Part shown: piece after piece, positions 24,563 through 32,886 of the stretch
How positions within the stretch are numbered: the stretch's first letter is position 1
Layout: every line of letters begins with the position of its first letter
Assembly: GCA_900545865.1 (NCBI GenBank)
Contig: URAN01000003.1
Span: 1-64,000, forward strand
DNA length: 64,000 bases
Origin: an uncultured Eubacteriales bacterium
GTDB lineage: Bacteria; Bacillota; Clostridia; Monoglobales; Monoglobaceae
Direction of reading: 5' to 3'
Notes under the pieces: generated by a model
What the model was told of the DNA's origin: nothing
Databases searched by the model: none
What the model saw: only the letters and a program-made list of their open reading frames with translations
Made by a program: the position numbers and the translations under genes

Positions 24563-26224
24563 TCAGTCAATAACCTTGAATGTTTCGTTTAAATAATCGA
24601 CAATAACCTGTCTGCCCGATGAATATAATACTTTATGTATACCGTTCTCGGCTATTTCGTGTTTTGTTATGAACTCTGTCTGCAATGCCGTTATATCATT
24701 AACGGAATCACAACCCTCTTTAATTTTTCTTGCCGCAAAATGCATAGTTTCGGGCGTTCCTATCGTCAAATCTTCAACACCGAGCCAATCGTCTTGATTT
24801 CCGCCATTCATAAACTTTGAATATATATAAAAAGACGGTCTTGCGCCGTACTCGGCAACAGTCAGCAAATTCTTTTTATCCTTTATCGGAAAATTAACGG
24901 TGTCCGTTGTCGGGTTGGACAAAATTATTCCGTGATACACAATATTCCAAAGCGGAATAATTTCATCGAGCATATCGTCATCAACAGGCGGCCACGAGAC
25001 ATATAAGCCGTAATCCAGGTATTTTGCCGCAAAATCAAACACCCCTTCGGACGCAAACCCGCCGAACAGTGTATGGCACATACTCATAATATTGTTATAA
25101 TGTTCAAGTGTTTCGTTCGGATTGGATTCGTGTTCGTTTGAATGGCACCACCTTAACGGAATCACCGACATTACATCGATATAGTGCAAGCCCTCAAAAC
25201 CGAGCTTTGCCACCTTTGGCAAGTCCTCTTTTGCGAACTTCTCCGCCGCTTTGGGGCATAAGTTGTACATACGGCCACCGCTCCAGCCCATATCATTTAC
25301 ATCTTTTGAACCGTCGGCTTTTCGTGATATTATGTCATCGGAAAACCGGTCTGCAATCGAATAACAGTCGGTGCTGTTGGTGTGACACACAATTTTATAT
25401 CCCGATTCTTTTGCGTGCGAAATCAGTGATTTAAGTCCTTCCTCTCCTCCGAGCTTTTCTTCAACAGGGAAAAGCTGAGGATAGCGTCCGTCGTGACCGC
25501 TTTTATTCCAGCCCACAAGGCAAATTTCCGCTTTTTCTATACCGCAAGCCTTTAACTCATCTATAAACATTTCAACCTGTCTGAATGTGCAGGCAACAAA
25601 CATCTCGGGTTCGTTTTCGAGCGTTTGTTCGAGTATTGTCGGCGGCGCGGGTTTCCAGCCCATTCTGATGCGTATCTCGGGCGCGGACAGAGCATAATCG
25701 AGCGCATCGCGCTTTTTGATTTTTTCGGACAGCGGTTCGCAATCACCATTTTTTAGTTTATATTCACGATAAGCCACCGCCATATCCGAATAATCGGCGT
25801 TATCGGACAGGCGAATAATTCGGATTTTTATATCCTCATATGGCTTTGAACCGTTGAAAACGAATCGGGGATAAATATAATATTCTCCGTCTTTTACTCC
25901 GAACACAATATTTAGCAATGCCGCCGATTTTTCGGCAACGAAAAGTATACAGCCGTTATTGTTTTTCACACCGAATATCGGCATGAGCGCTTGTTCGTAC
26001 ACGCGTTCGCCGTCGTCTTTTTGCGTAAACTTGCATAGACGGCTGCCTTTTCTGTCCGCATCGGCTATAACATAATATCCGTTATCACCCGTGTGTGCAA
26101 AAAGGCTTTCATCGATTATGTCAACATAGTCACTTTTTTGAGGAACATCCGCGGCAGAGATGACGATAGAATCATCCTCTGTAATAAATTCTACGTTTTC
26201 GAAATTATTGTTTAAAACTTTCAA
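24563..26224 (-). CDS. DUF5696-like glycosidase-type TIM-barrel protein
   Basis: An about 553-residue protein with an N-terminal beta-sandwich-like part (about 1-190) followed by a TIM barrel: RQVEMFIDELKACGIEKAEICLVGWN, SHAKESGYKIVCHTNSTD, LPKVAKLGFEGLHYIDVMS, CHTLFGGFASEGVFDF. This fits the DUF5696 glycoside-hydrolase-like group; the Asp and Glu at the ends of barrel strands (YIDVMS, FASEG) are candidate acid residues. There is no signal peptide, so it is cytosolic. TTG 26224 is chosen because GGAGGT lies 7 bases upstream, inside the previous gene, giving a 20-base overlap and tight coupling to the three Fe-S proteins. Specificity unknown. Confidence 0.72.
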   Translation of the reverse strand: MKVLNNNFENVEFITEDDSIVISAADVPQKSDYVDIIDESLFAHTGDNGYYVIADADRKGSRLCKFTQKDDGERVYEQALMPIFGVKNNNGCILFVAEKSAALLNIVFGVKDGEYYIYPRFVFNGSKPYEDIKIRIIRLSDNADYSDMAVAYREYKLKNGDCEPLSEKIKKRDALDYALSAPEIRIRMGWKPAPPTILEQTLENEPEMFVACTFRQVEMFIDELKACGIEKAEICLVGWNKSGHDGRYPQLFPVEEKLGGEEGLKSLISHAKESGYKIVCHTNSTDCYSIADRFSDDIISRKADGSKDVNDMGWSGGRMYNLCPKAAEKFAKEDLPKVAKLGFEGLHYIDVMSVIPLRWCHSNEHESNPNETLEHYNNIMSMCHTLFGGFASEGVFDFAAKYLDYGLYVSWPPVDDDMLDEIIPLWNIVYHGIILSNPTTDTVNFPIKDKKNLLTVAEYGARPSFYIYSKFMNGGNQDDWLGVEDLTIGTPETMHFAARKIKEGCDSVNDITALQTEFITKHEIAENGIHKVLYSSGRQVIVDYLNETFKVID

Positions 26225-27167
26225 TGTCAAACCTCCATACATCTCTTTTGCGGAACGGAGTTTTAAACTTGCGCTTTAACACCCCTTTTTCCTCTAAGTG
26301 GACATAACATTCCATATCACAGGCACGACCGCATATTGAACACTGATACGCGTGCTGTGCCGGCGGATAAAAGAATATTTTATCGAGTATCTTGCGAGCT
26401 GTTTCGGGTGTAACATCCACCTCGCCCGCGATAATTTCAAAACGGTCATCCATATCCGAAAACGCATCGGGCGGCATAAACGGATTTTTTGTGCCGTTTG
26501 CACCGTTATAATACACTGCGCACTGCCATGGGTCAACTATACCGTCTTTATCTATCGCGTGCCCGGGACAAGCCTCGGCACATTTGCCGCAATTATCGCA
26601 AAGATGCGGAACATATTCGTCTGTCGGCTCGAATTCGGCATCCGTTAATATAAAACAATATCTGAACATCGGTCCGAAATCATCGTTTAGAATTGTTCCG
26701 TCAAACCCTTTCTCACCAAGTCCGCATTTTACTGCTGCATTTACAAAATCCATCTGCGTTTCGGCTGTTTTGTCACGATAGACTGCGTCATACGCAACCT
26801 CGGGATTGGTACTGTCGTGTTCCGCCATTATCTGTTGATGTCTGCGCTGTGGCAAGGCGATAAAATCATTCTCTTCGAGCATCATGGAAATCCGCATTTG
26901 CGCCATCGGCATAACGGTTTCTTCCATATTTTCAACCGCCATGGTTGTGTACTGATAATATGTGCTTCCCTCTTCAATTCCCCGATAGATTCCGCGCAGA
27001 ATTCTAAACCCCAAACCGATAACCGTTTTTGTTTCGGGCATAATTTTAAAAATCGGGTCGTCTTTTTCAAATCTGTCCGCAGAGGCAAAACCGACAACAT
27101 CCGTTCCGTTTGCCTTTGCAAGCCTTGTTACTTCGTTTTGAAGCTGAGTTATTATATTCTTTTCCAT
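26205..27167 (-). CDS. QueG/reductive-dehalogenase-like Fe-S protein, copy 3
   Basis: A 320-residue cytosolic protein of the epoxyqueuosine reductase/reductive dehalogenase superfamily, whose members reduce substrates with cobalamin and two 4Fe-4S clusters. The family signature KCGLGEKGFDG (about 148-157) and YCFILTDAE are present. Cluster ligands: Cys 190/193/196/200 (CDNCGKCAEACPG) plus Cys 216 and 276/279/283/287 (CSICGRACDMEC). It is too short for a respiratory dehalogenase, lacks a Tat signal and lacks the HEAT repeats of QueG. Its ATG shares one base with the stop of the preceding homologue. Part of a four-gene operon; activity unknown. Confidence 0.82.
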   Translation of the reverse strand: MEKNIITQLQNEVTRLAKANGTDVVGFASADRFEKDDPIFKIMPETKTVIGLGFRILRGIYRGIEEGSTYYQYTTMAVENMEETVMPMAQMRISMMLEENDFIALPQRRHQQIMAEHDSTNPEVAYDAVYRDKTAETQMDFVNAAVKCGLGEKGFDGTILNDDFGPMFRYCFILTDAEFEPTDEYVPHLCDNCGKCAEACPGHAIDKDGIVDPWQCAVYYNGANGTKNPFMPPDAFSDMDDRFEIIAGEVDVTPETARKILDKIFFYPPAQHAYQCSICGRACDMECYVHLEEKGVLKRKFKTPFRKRDVWRFDIESFKQ

Positions 27168-28060
27168 TATAATTCCCCCACTATATGCTCATAACACGCA
27201 ATGTCACACTTTCGTCCGCAAAGACAGGGCGAATATCCCCATTGTGTATTGGGAAGAAAGTTCATTTCTTTATATATCTCTCTTGCCGAAACGGCATCAA
27301 AACGTTTTTCGCCGTTTAAAATTGCCTCTCGTTCGGGATTGCCTTTTAAAAATTCGTCCGTGATAAACGGATTGGATTTGTGCGCACCTTTGTAATAAAC
27401 GCTGCATTGCCATGTATCAAGACCGTTTTTATCAATCGCGCCGCCGGGACAGGCTTTTGCGCACTTGCCGCACTCATCGCATACGTGACCCTCAAAAGGC
27501 TTGTCGATTTCAAGCGGAGCGTCCGTTATTATAAAACAATAACGCATAAACGGACCGTATTTTTTGTTGATTATTTTTCCGCTCATTCCCACTTCACCCA
27601 AACCGCATGAATACGCCGCTTTTCCGAAATCTATTATAACATCGGGTACGGGTTTTCCCGGTTCAACCGCCTCGGCGTGGATAAGCTCATATGTATCAAC
27701 AACCTCGGGATTTGTTGTCTTGTCCCCTTGTATTCTCAAGTTCGGTATTGCTTTTTGCAGACAGGCGTCATATCCTTCGTTTTCAATCAATCCTCCAATT
27801 TTAAGCAGAAATATTTCAGCCATTTCTTCATCCGTGTACTTTACGCCGAGAGATGTATATGTATAAAATTGACTTTCTCTTTTCATTGCCTTATATATTC
27901 CTTTCGGAACGGCAAATCCAAAGCCTATTATGCACTTTGCATTGGGCAGAATCATCTTCGGGTCGCGCTGTGGGTTCGGTTCATCGTATACCGCACCGAT
28001 TCCGCAAACGCTTGCGCCGAGTTCTCTCGCCTTTTGCTTTATGTATTCGCTGTTTAGCAT
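27167..28060 (-). CDS. QueG/reductive-dehalogenase-like Fe-S protein, copy 2
   Basis: A 297-residue paralogue of its two neighbours. Signature SCGLGEVGMSG (about 151-161) and YCFIITDAPLE; cluster ligands Cys 194/197/200/204 (CDECGKCAKACPG), Cys 219 (WQC) and Cys 279/281/285/289 (CLCGRKCDIAC). The N-terminal third (ELGASVCGIGAVYDEPNP) corresponds to the DUF1730-like cobalamin/substrate domain of QueG. The second cluster motif has one residue fewer between its first two Cys than copy 3. Gene order 1-2-3 with spacing of 51 and -1 bases indicates one mRNA. Substrate unknown. Confidence 0.82.
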   Translation of the reverse strand: MLNSEYIKQKARELGASVCGIGAVYDEPNPQRDPKMILPNAKCIIGFGFAVPKGIYKAMKRESQFYTYTSLGVKYTDEEMAEIFLLKIGGLIENEGYDACLQKAIPNLRIQGDKTTNPEVVDTYELIHAEAVEPGKPVPDVIIDFGKAAYSCGLGEVGMSGKIINKKYGPFMRYCFIITDAPLEIDKPFEGHVCDECGKCAKACPGGAIDKNGLDTWQCSVYYKGAHKSNPFITDEFLKGNPEREAILNGEKRFDAVSAREIYKEMNFLPNTQWGYSPCLCGRKCDIACYEHIVGEL

Positions 28061-28111
28061 CGGTATCTTCCTTTCTTAAATCAAAGTATAAAATACTTTT
28101 TCGGCATTAAA

Positions 28112-29194
28112 TTATCTGTCGAGTTTCCACGCTTTTTTGGTTCTGAGCGGTTCCTTGAACCTGCCTTCCATACAGCCGCCTTTTTTCTCAAGAACCGAAA
28201 CGCAAGCACGGATACATCCGCCGCATTTTGCCATATTATATCCGACCCAACTCGGAAAGTATTTTGACAAAGCGGTATATACCTTCATAATCTCTTTTTC
28301 GTTTGCGACATCCGTCACGCCCTCCATAAGGTCAAGCGCGCCGTCCTTGTTTTCGTCCCATACCTCTTTGGGTACAAACGGGTTATAATATCGCCCTGCG
28401 TGAGTGTAAAACGCATAACATCTCCACATATCTATATCGCCCCACTCACAGATTTTTCCGTCAAGATTCACAGTCACTTTTTTATCCGATTTAAGTGACG
28501 GAATACATCCCCCGGGACATTCGCGGACACACGCGCCGCAGCGGCGGCAAAGCGGCTTTCCGCTATACATCTCGTCATATTCAAGTTCGGCGTCGGTAAA
28601 CAAAAATGCCACTCGCTGAAGAGGCCCGAACTGCGGCGTCAAAAGCATTTTTGACCAGCCTATTTCGCCCAAGCCGCACGCAACGGCGGCAAGCCTGAAT
28701 TGAAATTGCAAATCAGGTGCGATGCTGTTTTCATCACGTGCCGGGCGTGTGAACTGAACGCTTCTGTGATGTGCGGTTGATGTCTTTGCGTTTTCGTTTA
28801 CCTCAATTTGTTCTTCGGGCGATAGTGTGTTTCCGGGGCTTCCGTCCATGTCGGACACAACTCCTCTTGCACCTGTGTTTCTGTAAACAAACGCCTCATA
28901 CCCCTCGTCCTCAATAACCTGTCCGACGCGATACAAAACGGCGGGAGCAAATATTTCGTTAATACCTCCGTATGCCATTGACGGGTATTGATAAAATTGT
29001 GTTCCCTCTTCTATTCCTCTTTGTACTCCTCTCGGAATACGGAAAACAAATCCGATAACGCTCTTTGCCTCGGGAAAAAGAAACTGTGGGTTCATTTCAT
29101 CGGACGCGCCGTCAAAGCGTGACATCGGACCTATGCCGCAAGCATCTGCGCCTTCTTCGAGTGCAATCTGTTTAATCATTTCTGCTGTCAGCAT
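28112..29194 (-). CDS. QueG/reductive-dehalogenase-like Fe-S protein, copy 1
   Basis: A 360-residue member and first gene of the operon, divergent from an AraC gene. Signature ACGLGEIGWSK (about 172-182); cluster ligands Cys 216/219/222/226 (CRRCGACVRECPG), Cys 259 (WRC) and 324/327/331 (CGGCIRAC). A 50-residue insert around 110-160 and a 30-residue insert after the first cluster set it apart from copies 2 and 3, so the three proteins probably do different steps or form a hetero-oligomer. AGAAAGGA precedes ATG 29194. No signal peptide. Function is inferred only as a soluble, perhaps corrinoid-linked reductase. Confidence 0.82.
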   Translation of the reverse strand: MLTAEMIKQIALEEGADACGIGPMSRFDGASDEMNPQFLFPEAKSVIGFVFRIPRGVQRGIEEGTQFYQYPSMAYGGINEIFAPAVLYRVGQVIEDEGYEAFVYRNTGARGVVSDMDGSPGNTLSPEEQIEVNENAKTSTAHHRSVQFTRPARDENSIAPDLQFQFRLAAVACGLGEIGWSKMLLTPQFGPLQRVAFLFTDAELEYDEMYSGKPLCRRCGACVRECPGGCIPSLKSDKKVTVNLDGKICEWGDIDMWRCYAFYTHAGRYYNPFVPKEVWDENKDGALDLMEGVTDVANEKEIMKVYTALSKYFPSWVGYNMAKCGGCIRACVSVLEKKGGCMEGRFKEPLRTKKAWKLDR

Positions 29195-29274
29195 AAAACC
29201 ATCCTTTCTTATCTTGATTTCCTTAAATTTCAGGTGATGTTTAAATCACATTTTTTCGATATTACAATTACTAC

Positions 29275-29303
29275 TTGATTTTATAATAAAGCGGTGGTAT
29301 AAT
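29275..29303 (+). promoter_or_regulatory. Sigma-A promoter of the AraC gene at 29376
   Basis: TTGATT (29275-29280) and perfect TATAAT (29298-29303) with a 17-base spacer. The opposing operon promoter is poorly conserved, which fits control by an activator. A small GTGAT/ATCAC dyad near 29233-29248 could be a binding site. Confidence 0.7.
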
Positions 29304-29375
29304 CAATATATAAAACAAACAGATTTTTGCACAAAACAAATTTATTATTTGAAAACAAAAATCGGAGGTGCCGAT

Positions 29376-30278
29376 ATGACTAAACAAGAGGACTTTTGCA
29401 AGAGCGCAAAAGAAAAAAGTAAAATCAAACTTAAACTTGTCGAAATTAATCCGTATATACGATTTGCGGCAAAGATAAAGCTTTATAGTTCAGAAAATAT
29501 AACAACGAGTTATGACTGCCGCTTTTTATACATAACAAAAGGCAGCTGTATCCTGACGATAAATAATCGGGAATATGCTTTAAAAAGCGATGACGCAGCA
29601 CTTTGGAATTCGGGACAAAAGTATTCTTTTGCGGCCTCCAAGGATTGCGAATGCTATATAATAAACTTTGATTATACACAAGACGCCGCCGATAAAGATA
29701 ACTCTTTTTTGCCTGTTGAGGCAAAGGATTTTGACAGAAATAAGCTCGTAGGCACGCCTTATTTTAGTGACGGGGCGGTATTGAATGAACCGATTATTCG
29801 CAGGTTCGCCGATTCAATGCGAATTAAAGCATCAAACCTTTGTTCCGAGTTTAACCAAAAAAAGATATATTACAGCGAGTTGTGCGGTATAAAAATGAAA
29901 GAAATAATTTTTGAAATGCTGCGTGAAATTGTATTTGTATCAAAAAACACAAGCGAGATGCTCGACACAATTTTGGTATACATAAAAGAACATTATCGCG
30001 AAAATATTACGAATGAACAACTCGGAAAACTCGTTGGCTATCACTCATATTATATAAATAAGCTTATGCTCGATTATGTGGGAACAACTCTGCATCAATA
30101 TCTGTTAAATTATCGTATGGAAAACGCCTTAAAACTTTTGCTTGACCCCGATAAATCAATTGCGGATGTCGCTCTCGAAAGCGGATTTCGTTCTTTTTAT
30201 TACTTTTCGAGATACTTTAAAGAACGAATGGGATTAAGCCCGGCACAGTACAGAAAGGCGCGGCGTTCGATGATTTAA
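29376..30278 (+). CDS. AraC-family transcriptional regulator (Fe-S triplet locus)
   Basis: A 300-residue regulator with an N-terminal cupin-type sensor (about 30-120; TKGSCILTINNREYAL) and a C-terminal double helix-turn-helix (about 195-300), with LGKLVGYHSYYINKLMLDYVG and the signature FRSFYYFSRYFKERMGLSPAQY. It is divergent from the three Fe-S protein genes and their TIM-barrel partner, and most likely activates them when their substrate is present. ATG 29376 has GGAGGT 6 bases upstream. Its stop codon lies in a hairpin shared with the convergent subtilisin gene. Confidence 0.92.
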   Translation: MTKQEDFCKSAKEKSKIKLKLVEINPYIRFAAKIKLYSSENITTSYDCRFLYITKGSCILTINNREYALKSDDAALWNSGQKYSFAASKDCECYIINFDYTQDAADKDNSFLPVEAKDFDRNKLVGTPYFSDGAVLNEPIIRRFADSMRIKASNLCSEFNQKKIYYSELCGIKMKEIIFEMLREIVFVSKNTSEMLDTILVYIKEHYRENITNEQLGKLVGYHSYYINKLMLDYVGTTLHQYLLNYRMENALKLLLDPDKSIADVALESGFRSFYYFSRYFKERMGLSPAQYRKARRSMI

Positions 30279-30304
30279 AGTATATTATAAAATTTAAATC
30301 ATCG
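30268..30304. terminator. Hairpin between convergent araC and subtilisin genes
   Basis: A perfect 12-bp inverted repeat (30268-30279, 30293-30304) with a 13-base AT-rich loop covers the AraC stop codon and ends just before the subtilisin stop. It probably acts on both strands, though T-runs are short. Confidence 0.6.
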
Positions 30305-30306
30305 CA

Positions 30307-31854
30307 TTACTCTGCATTTGACAAAACGGCAGGTTCACACGCAGGTGAAATATTCGCAATATCTGTAAAGCACATAACCTTTACGGATGAATTTTCATTG
30401 ACGGAAACATCACCAAAAACAACTGTTTTTTCAGAAAACGGCGCAATAGTTTTATATTGAATATCGGAAACATATTGTAAAGTATTATTGCTGTACACAG
30501 CCAAAATAACGCATATATTTTCTTTTGCGGATATTTGACTAGGATTAAAAATATCTATCGAAAGCTCATTTGCAGTTTTGTCATATACGGGTGTCGACAT
30601 ATATACTACGGTTGATTTAGGGTTTGCCAAATCAATCATTTTCTTGATGTTCAGCACGCCCCAGCCGTAATATTCGCTATAACCTTTTTCCGTTACATCA
30701 TCAGACGCGTATTTAATAATTTTTTCAAAGTTATCGTGATTTAAATTCGGGATAATTCCCTTTATGACAGCAGCCGCCGCGGCAACATGGGGCGATGCAA
30801 ACGATGTACCGCTGTCGTAACCATAGCTGTTGTTTAAGCTTGTACTATAGACACCTTTGGATAATGTTCCTCCTCCACCCGGAGCGGATATATCGACTTT
30901 ATCATTGTGTGTGGAATAATAAGCTATTTTTTTATACATATCAACCGCGCCGACACCGATAACCTTATCCGAATAAGCCGGATAATTCGGCTTATTCGGA
31001 TTATTCTTATCGCTTGCGTTATTCCCTGATGCCGCAACAACAATTATTCCCGCATCGTTCAGTTTCCCCAAAGCTTCGTTGACGCTTTTCAGCTCATCGA
31101 GATCGGTTTCTTGGGATGAATCAACCGTAAATCCTATACTCATATTTATTATGTCGCATTTTAATTCAAGAGCCGCTTCCATTGCGGAAATAAAATCACT
31201 CACTTTCCCTTTTCCGCTTGAAGTAATGATATTAAACGAATACAATTCCGCTTGCGACAATCCGGCAACACCGATTTCGTTATTCATCTGAGCGGCTATA
31301 ATGCCTGATACTTTTGTTCCGTGACCGAATTTATCCTGACCGCTTATCGTTGTTCCGTCGGGCGGATTAAGGTTATCTTCGAGGGTCTTTCCATCAGACA
31401 TATCATATGCGGCTTTGATGGAATTAATTAAATCGGGGTGTGTCGGTGATGTTCCCGAATCAATAACGCCCACTTTTATGCCGCTGCCGAGATAATTAAA
31501 ATTCCATGCGTATTCAGCATTTATCATCTGCATATTCCATTGTAAGTTATAATACTCATCGTTGACAACATCGTCCAACAAATAAATATCCAAATCGGGG
31601 TCAGCATATTCTATGATTGACTTATCAAAAGACTCATATTCCTCTTTTGAAATATAGTACATCCCCCAATCTTTGGATATGGGTTTCAGAGAGTTAAAAT
31701 TATTTCCTTTACTCATAAGGCTTATTTTTGTGTTTTGTGTTTGATAATCATCTTTAATTTTTATGATATATCCATCAACGCTGCTTTCGGCAGCATATAC
31801 GCCCGAAAACATTGTTGCAAGCAAAAATAAGAAAACAATAAATTTCTTTTTCAT
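30307..31854 (-). CDS. Secreted S8 subtilisin-family serine protease
   Basis: A 515-residue exported protease. A signal peptide (residues 1-21, cleaved near VYA-AES) is followed by a short propeptide (to about 115), the S8 catalytic domain and a beta-rich C-terminal domain (about 410-515). The triad is complete: Asp 132 in VGVIDSGT, His 178 in FGHGTKVSG, Ser 351 in SGTSFASPH, with oxyanion Asn 278 in AASGNN. No sortase motif or S-layer domain is seen, so it is released or loosely attached. AGGAG lies 7 bases upstream of ATG 31854. It likely shares an mRNA with the membrane protein at 31889. Confidence 0.95.
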   Translation of the reverse strand: MKKKFIVFLFLLATMFSGVYAAESSVDGYIIKIKDDYQTQNTKISLMSKGNNFNSLKPISKDWGMYYISKEEYESFDKSIIEYADPDLDIYLLDDVVNDEYYNLQWNMQMINAEYAWNFNYLGSGIKVGVIDSGTSPTHPDLINSIKAAYDMSDGKTLEDNLNPPDGTTISGQDKFGHGTKVSGIIAAQMNNEIGVAGLSQAELYSFNIITSSGKGKVSDFISAMEAALELKCDIINMSIGFTVDSSQETDLDELKSVNEALGKLNDAGIIVVAASGNNASDKNNPNKPNYPAYSDKVIGVGAVDMYKKIAYYSTHNDKVDISAPGGGGTLSKGVYSTSLNNSYGYDSGTSFASPHVAAAAAVIKGIIPNLNHDNFEKIIKYASDDVTEKGYSEYYGWGVLNIKKMIDLANPKSTVVYMSTPVYDKTANELSIDIFNPSQISAKENICVILAVYSNNTLQYVSDIQYKTIAPFSEKTVVFGDVSVNENSSVKVMCFTDIANISPACEPAVLSNAE

Positions 31855-31888
31855 ACGAATACTCCTTTAATCAGTTCCGGAACTAAAG

Positions 31889-32488
31889 TTATCTTCTGAA
31901 TTCATCCTCACGTTTTTTCTTTTTGTTGTCCGATGATGAGCTGAATACAATCTTTGCGCTTATGTATTCCATAACGCTGAATCGTCTGAGACCTACGCAA
32001 TATCCGATGTACACAAAAATCGGTTCAATCAAAAGTGCAGCAAAATACGCAAAAGCGTTTCCTGAGGGAATAAAACCCGAAAACGCAATCTGCCAAATAC
32101 GATATACAAAATCGGGCGTTCCGTTAATAAAACAGTCTTTTATAAAAAATTCCGTATCGCCGCGCATAATCGGAATGTCGACACGCAAAAAATCAGGAGC
32201 AATAAGCCAAACAACAATGAATATAAGCGGTAAAATCGTATAAATCAACGAACTTTTTATCGGCAAGCCTTTATCAGGGGAAAAACCTTTTATCTTTCTC
32301 GCATCACGAAATCCATAGCGCCAACCGCAGGAATAAACAAGAGCGATTGCGATTGCTGCGGTTATTCCCGAAAAAAGGTATTGTTGATTTTCCGCCATTG
32401 CATAAAGCGGCATAATCAATATGACGCTTACAGCGATTCCTATCAAATGTCTTAAACAAATATTTCCTGCAAATTTTAAAATTTTCAT
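31889..32488 (-). CDS. Multi-pass membrane protein of unknown function
   Basis: A 199-residue protein with about four hydrophobic segments: RHLIGIAVSVILIMPLYAMA, FSGITAAIAIALVYSCGW, SLIYTILPLIFIVVWLIA and AFAYFAALLIEPIFVYIGYC, and a very basic/acidic C-terminal tail (NKKKKRED). I do not recognise the family. ATG 32488 is used because GGAG lies 10 bases upstream; an earlier in-frame ATG at 32533 falls in the tRNA terminator. It lies 34 bases upstream of the subtilisin gene on the same strand, which suggests a linked role, but that is inference. Confidence 0.7.
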   Translation of the reverse strand: MKILKFAGNICLRHLIGIAVSVILIMPLYAMAENQQYLFSGITAAIAIALVYSCGWRYGFRDARKIKGFSPDKGLPIKSSLIYTILPLIFIVVWLIAPDFLRVDIPIMRGDTEFFIKDCFINGTPDFVYRIWQIAFSGFIPSGNAFAYFAALLIEPIFVYIGYCVGLRRFSVMEYISAKIVFSSSSDNKKKKREDEFRR

Positions 32489-32515
32489 TTGAAATCTACT
32501 CCCGAATTTATATAT

Positions 32516-32547
32516 TAAAAAAGGTCTGAGCATATAAAGCTCAGACC
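32516..32547 (-). terminator. Terminator of tRNA-Gly
   Basis: Perfect 9-bp stem GGTCTGAGC (32523-32531 with 32539-32547), 7-base loop and a run of seven T on the minus strand, immediately after the tRNA. Confidence 0.92.
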
Positions 32548-32548
32548 A

Positions 32549-32623
32549 TGGAGCGGAAGACGAGATTCGAACTCGCGACGTTCACCTTGGCAAGGTGACG
32601 CTCTACCACTGAGCCACTCCCGC
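32549..32623 (-). tRNA. tRNA-Gly (anticodon GCC)
   Basis: A 75-base tRNA with encoded CCA. On the minus strand the acceptor stem is GCGGGAG paired with CTTCCGC, the D-arm reads GCTC-AGTGGTA-GAGC, the anticodon stem TCACC/GGTGA encloses loop TTGCCAA (anticodon GCC), and the T-arm contains TTCGAAT. Discriminator is T. It has its own promoter (32645-32673) and terminator. Confidence 0.96.
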
Positions 32624-32644
32624 ATAATCTTAATAACAAAACAT

Positions 32645-32673
32645 ATTATAGCACATTTTATTCCAAAAGTCAA
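32645..32673 (-). promoter_or_regulatory. Promoter of tRNA-Gly
   Basis: Minus strand TTGACT (32673-32668) and perfect TATAAT (32650-32645), spacer 17 bases, 22 bases before the mature tRNA 5' end. Confidence 0.88.
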
Positions 32674-32792
32674 GAGAAAACTTTAACTTTTTTTTAAAAA
32701 AATTATCGAGCCGCCGAAATTATACTACGAGCTCGCCCAAAACAAATATTTAAAACGCATTTAGTTTTGCATAAAACATTAAAAATTAGGGG

Positions 32793-32821
32793 TTGAAAAA
32801 AATTGAATTTTGGTATATAAT
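32793..32821 (+). promoter_or_regulatory. Promoter of the tandem AraC genes
   Basis: TTGAAA (32793-32798) and perfect TATAAT (32816-32821) with a 17-base spacer, 65 bases before the first AraC gene. Confidence 0.75.
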
Positions 32822-32886
32822 TGGACATATAAGAATTTTAACATACTTTAAAGCTTAAAAATATCTTTTAAAATAGGGGTGACACT

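Noticed and set aside
32516..32547. Start of the membrane-protein gene at ATG 32533
   Set aside because: That ATG lies inside the tRNA-Gly terminator; the ATG at 32488 has a proper GGAG site.
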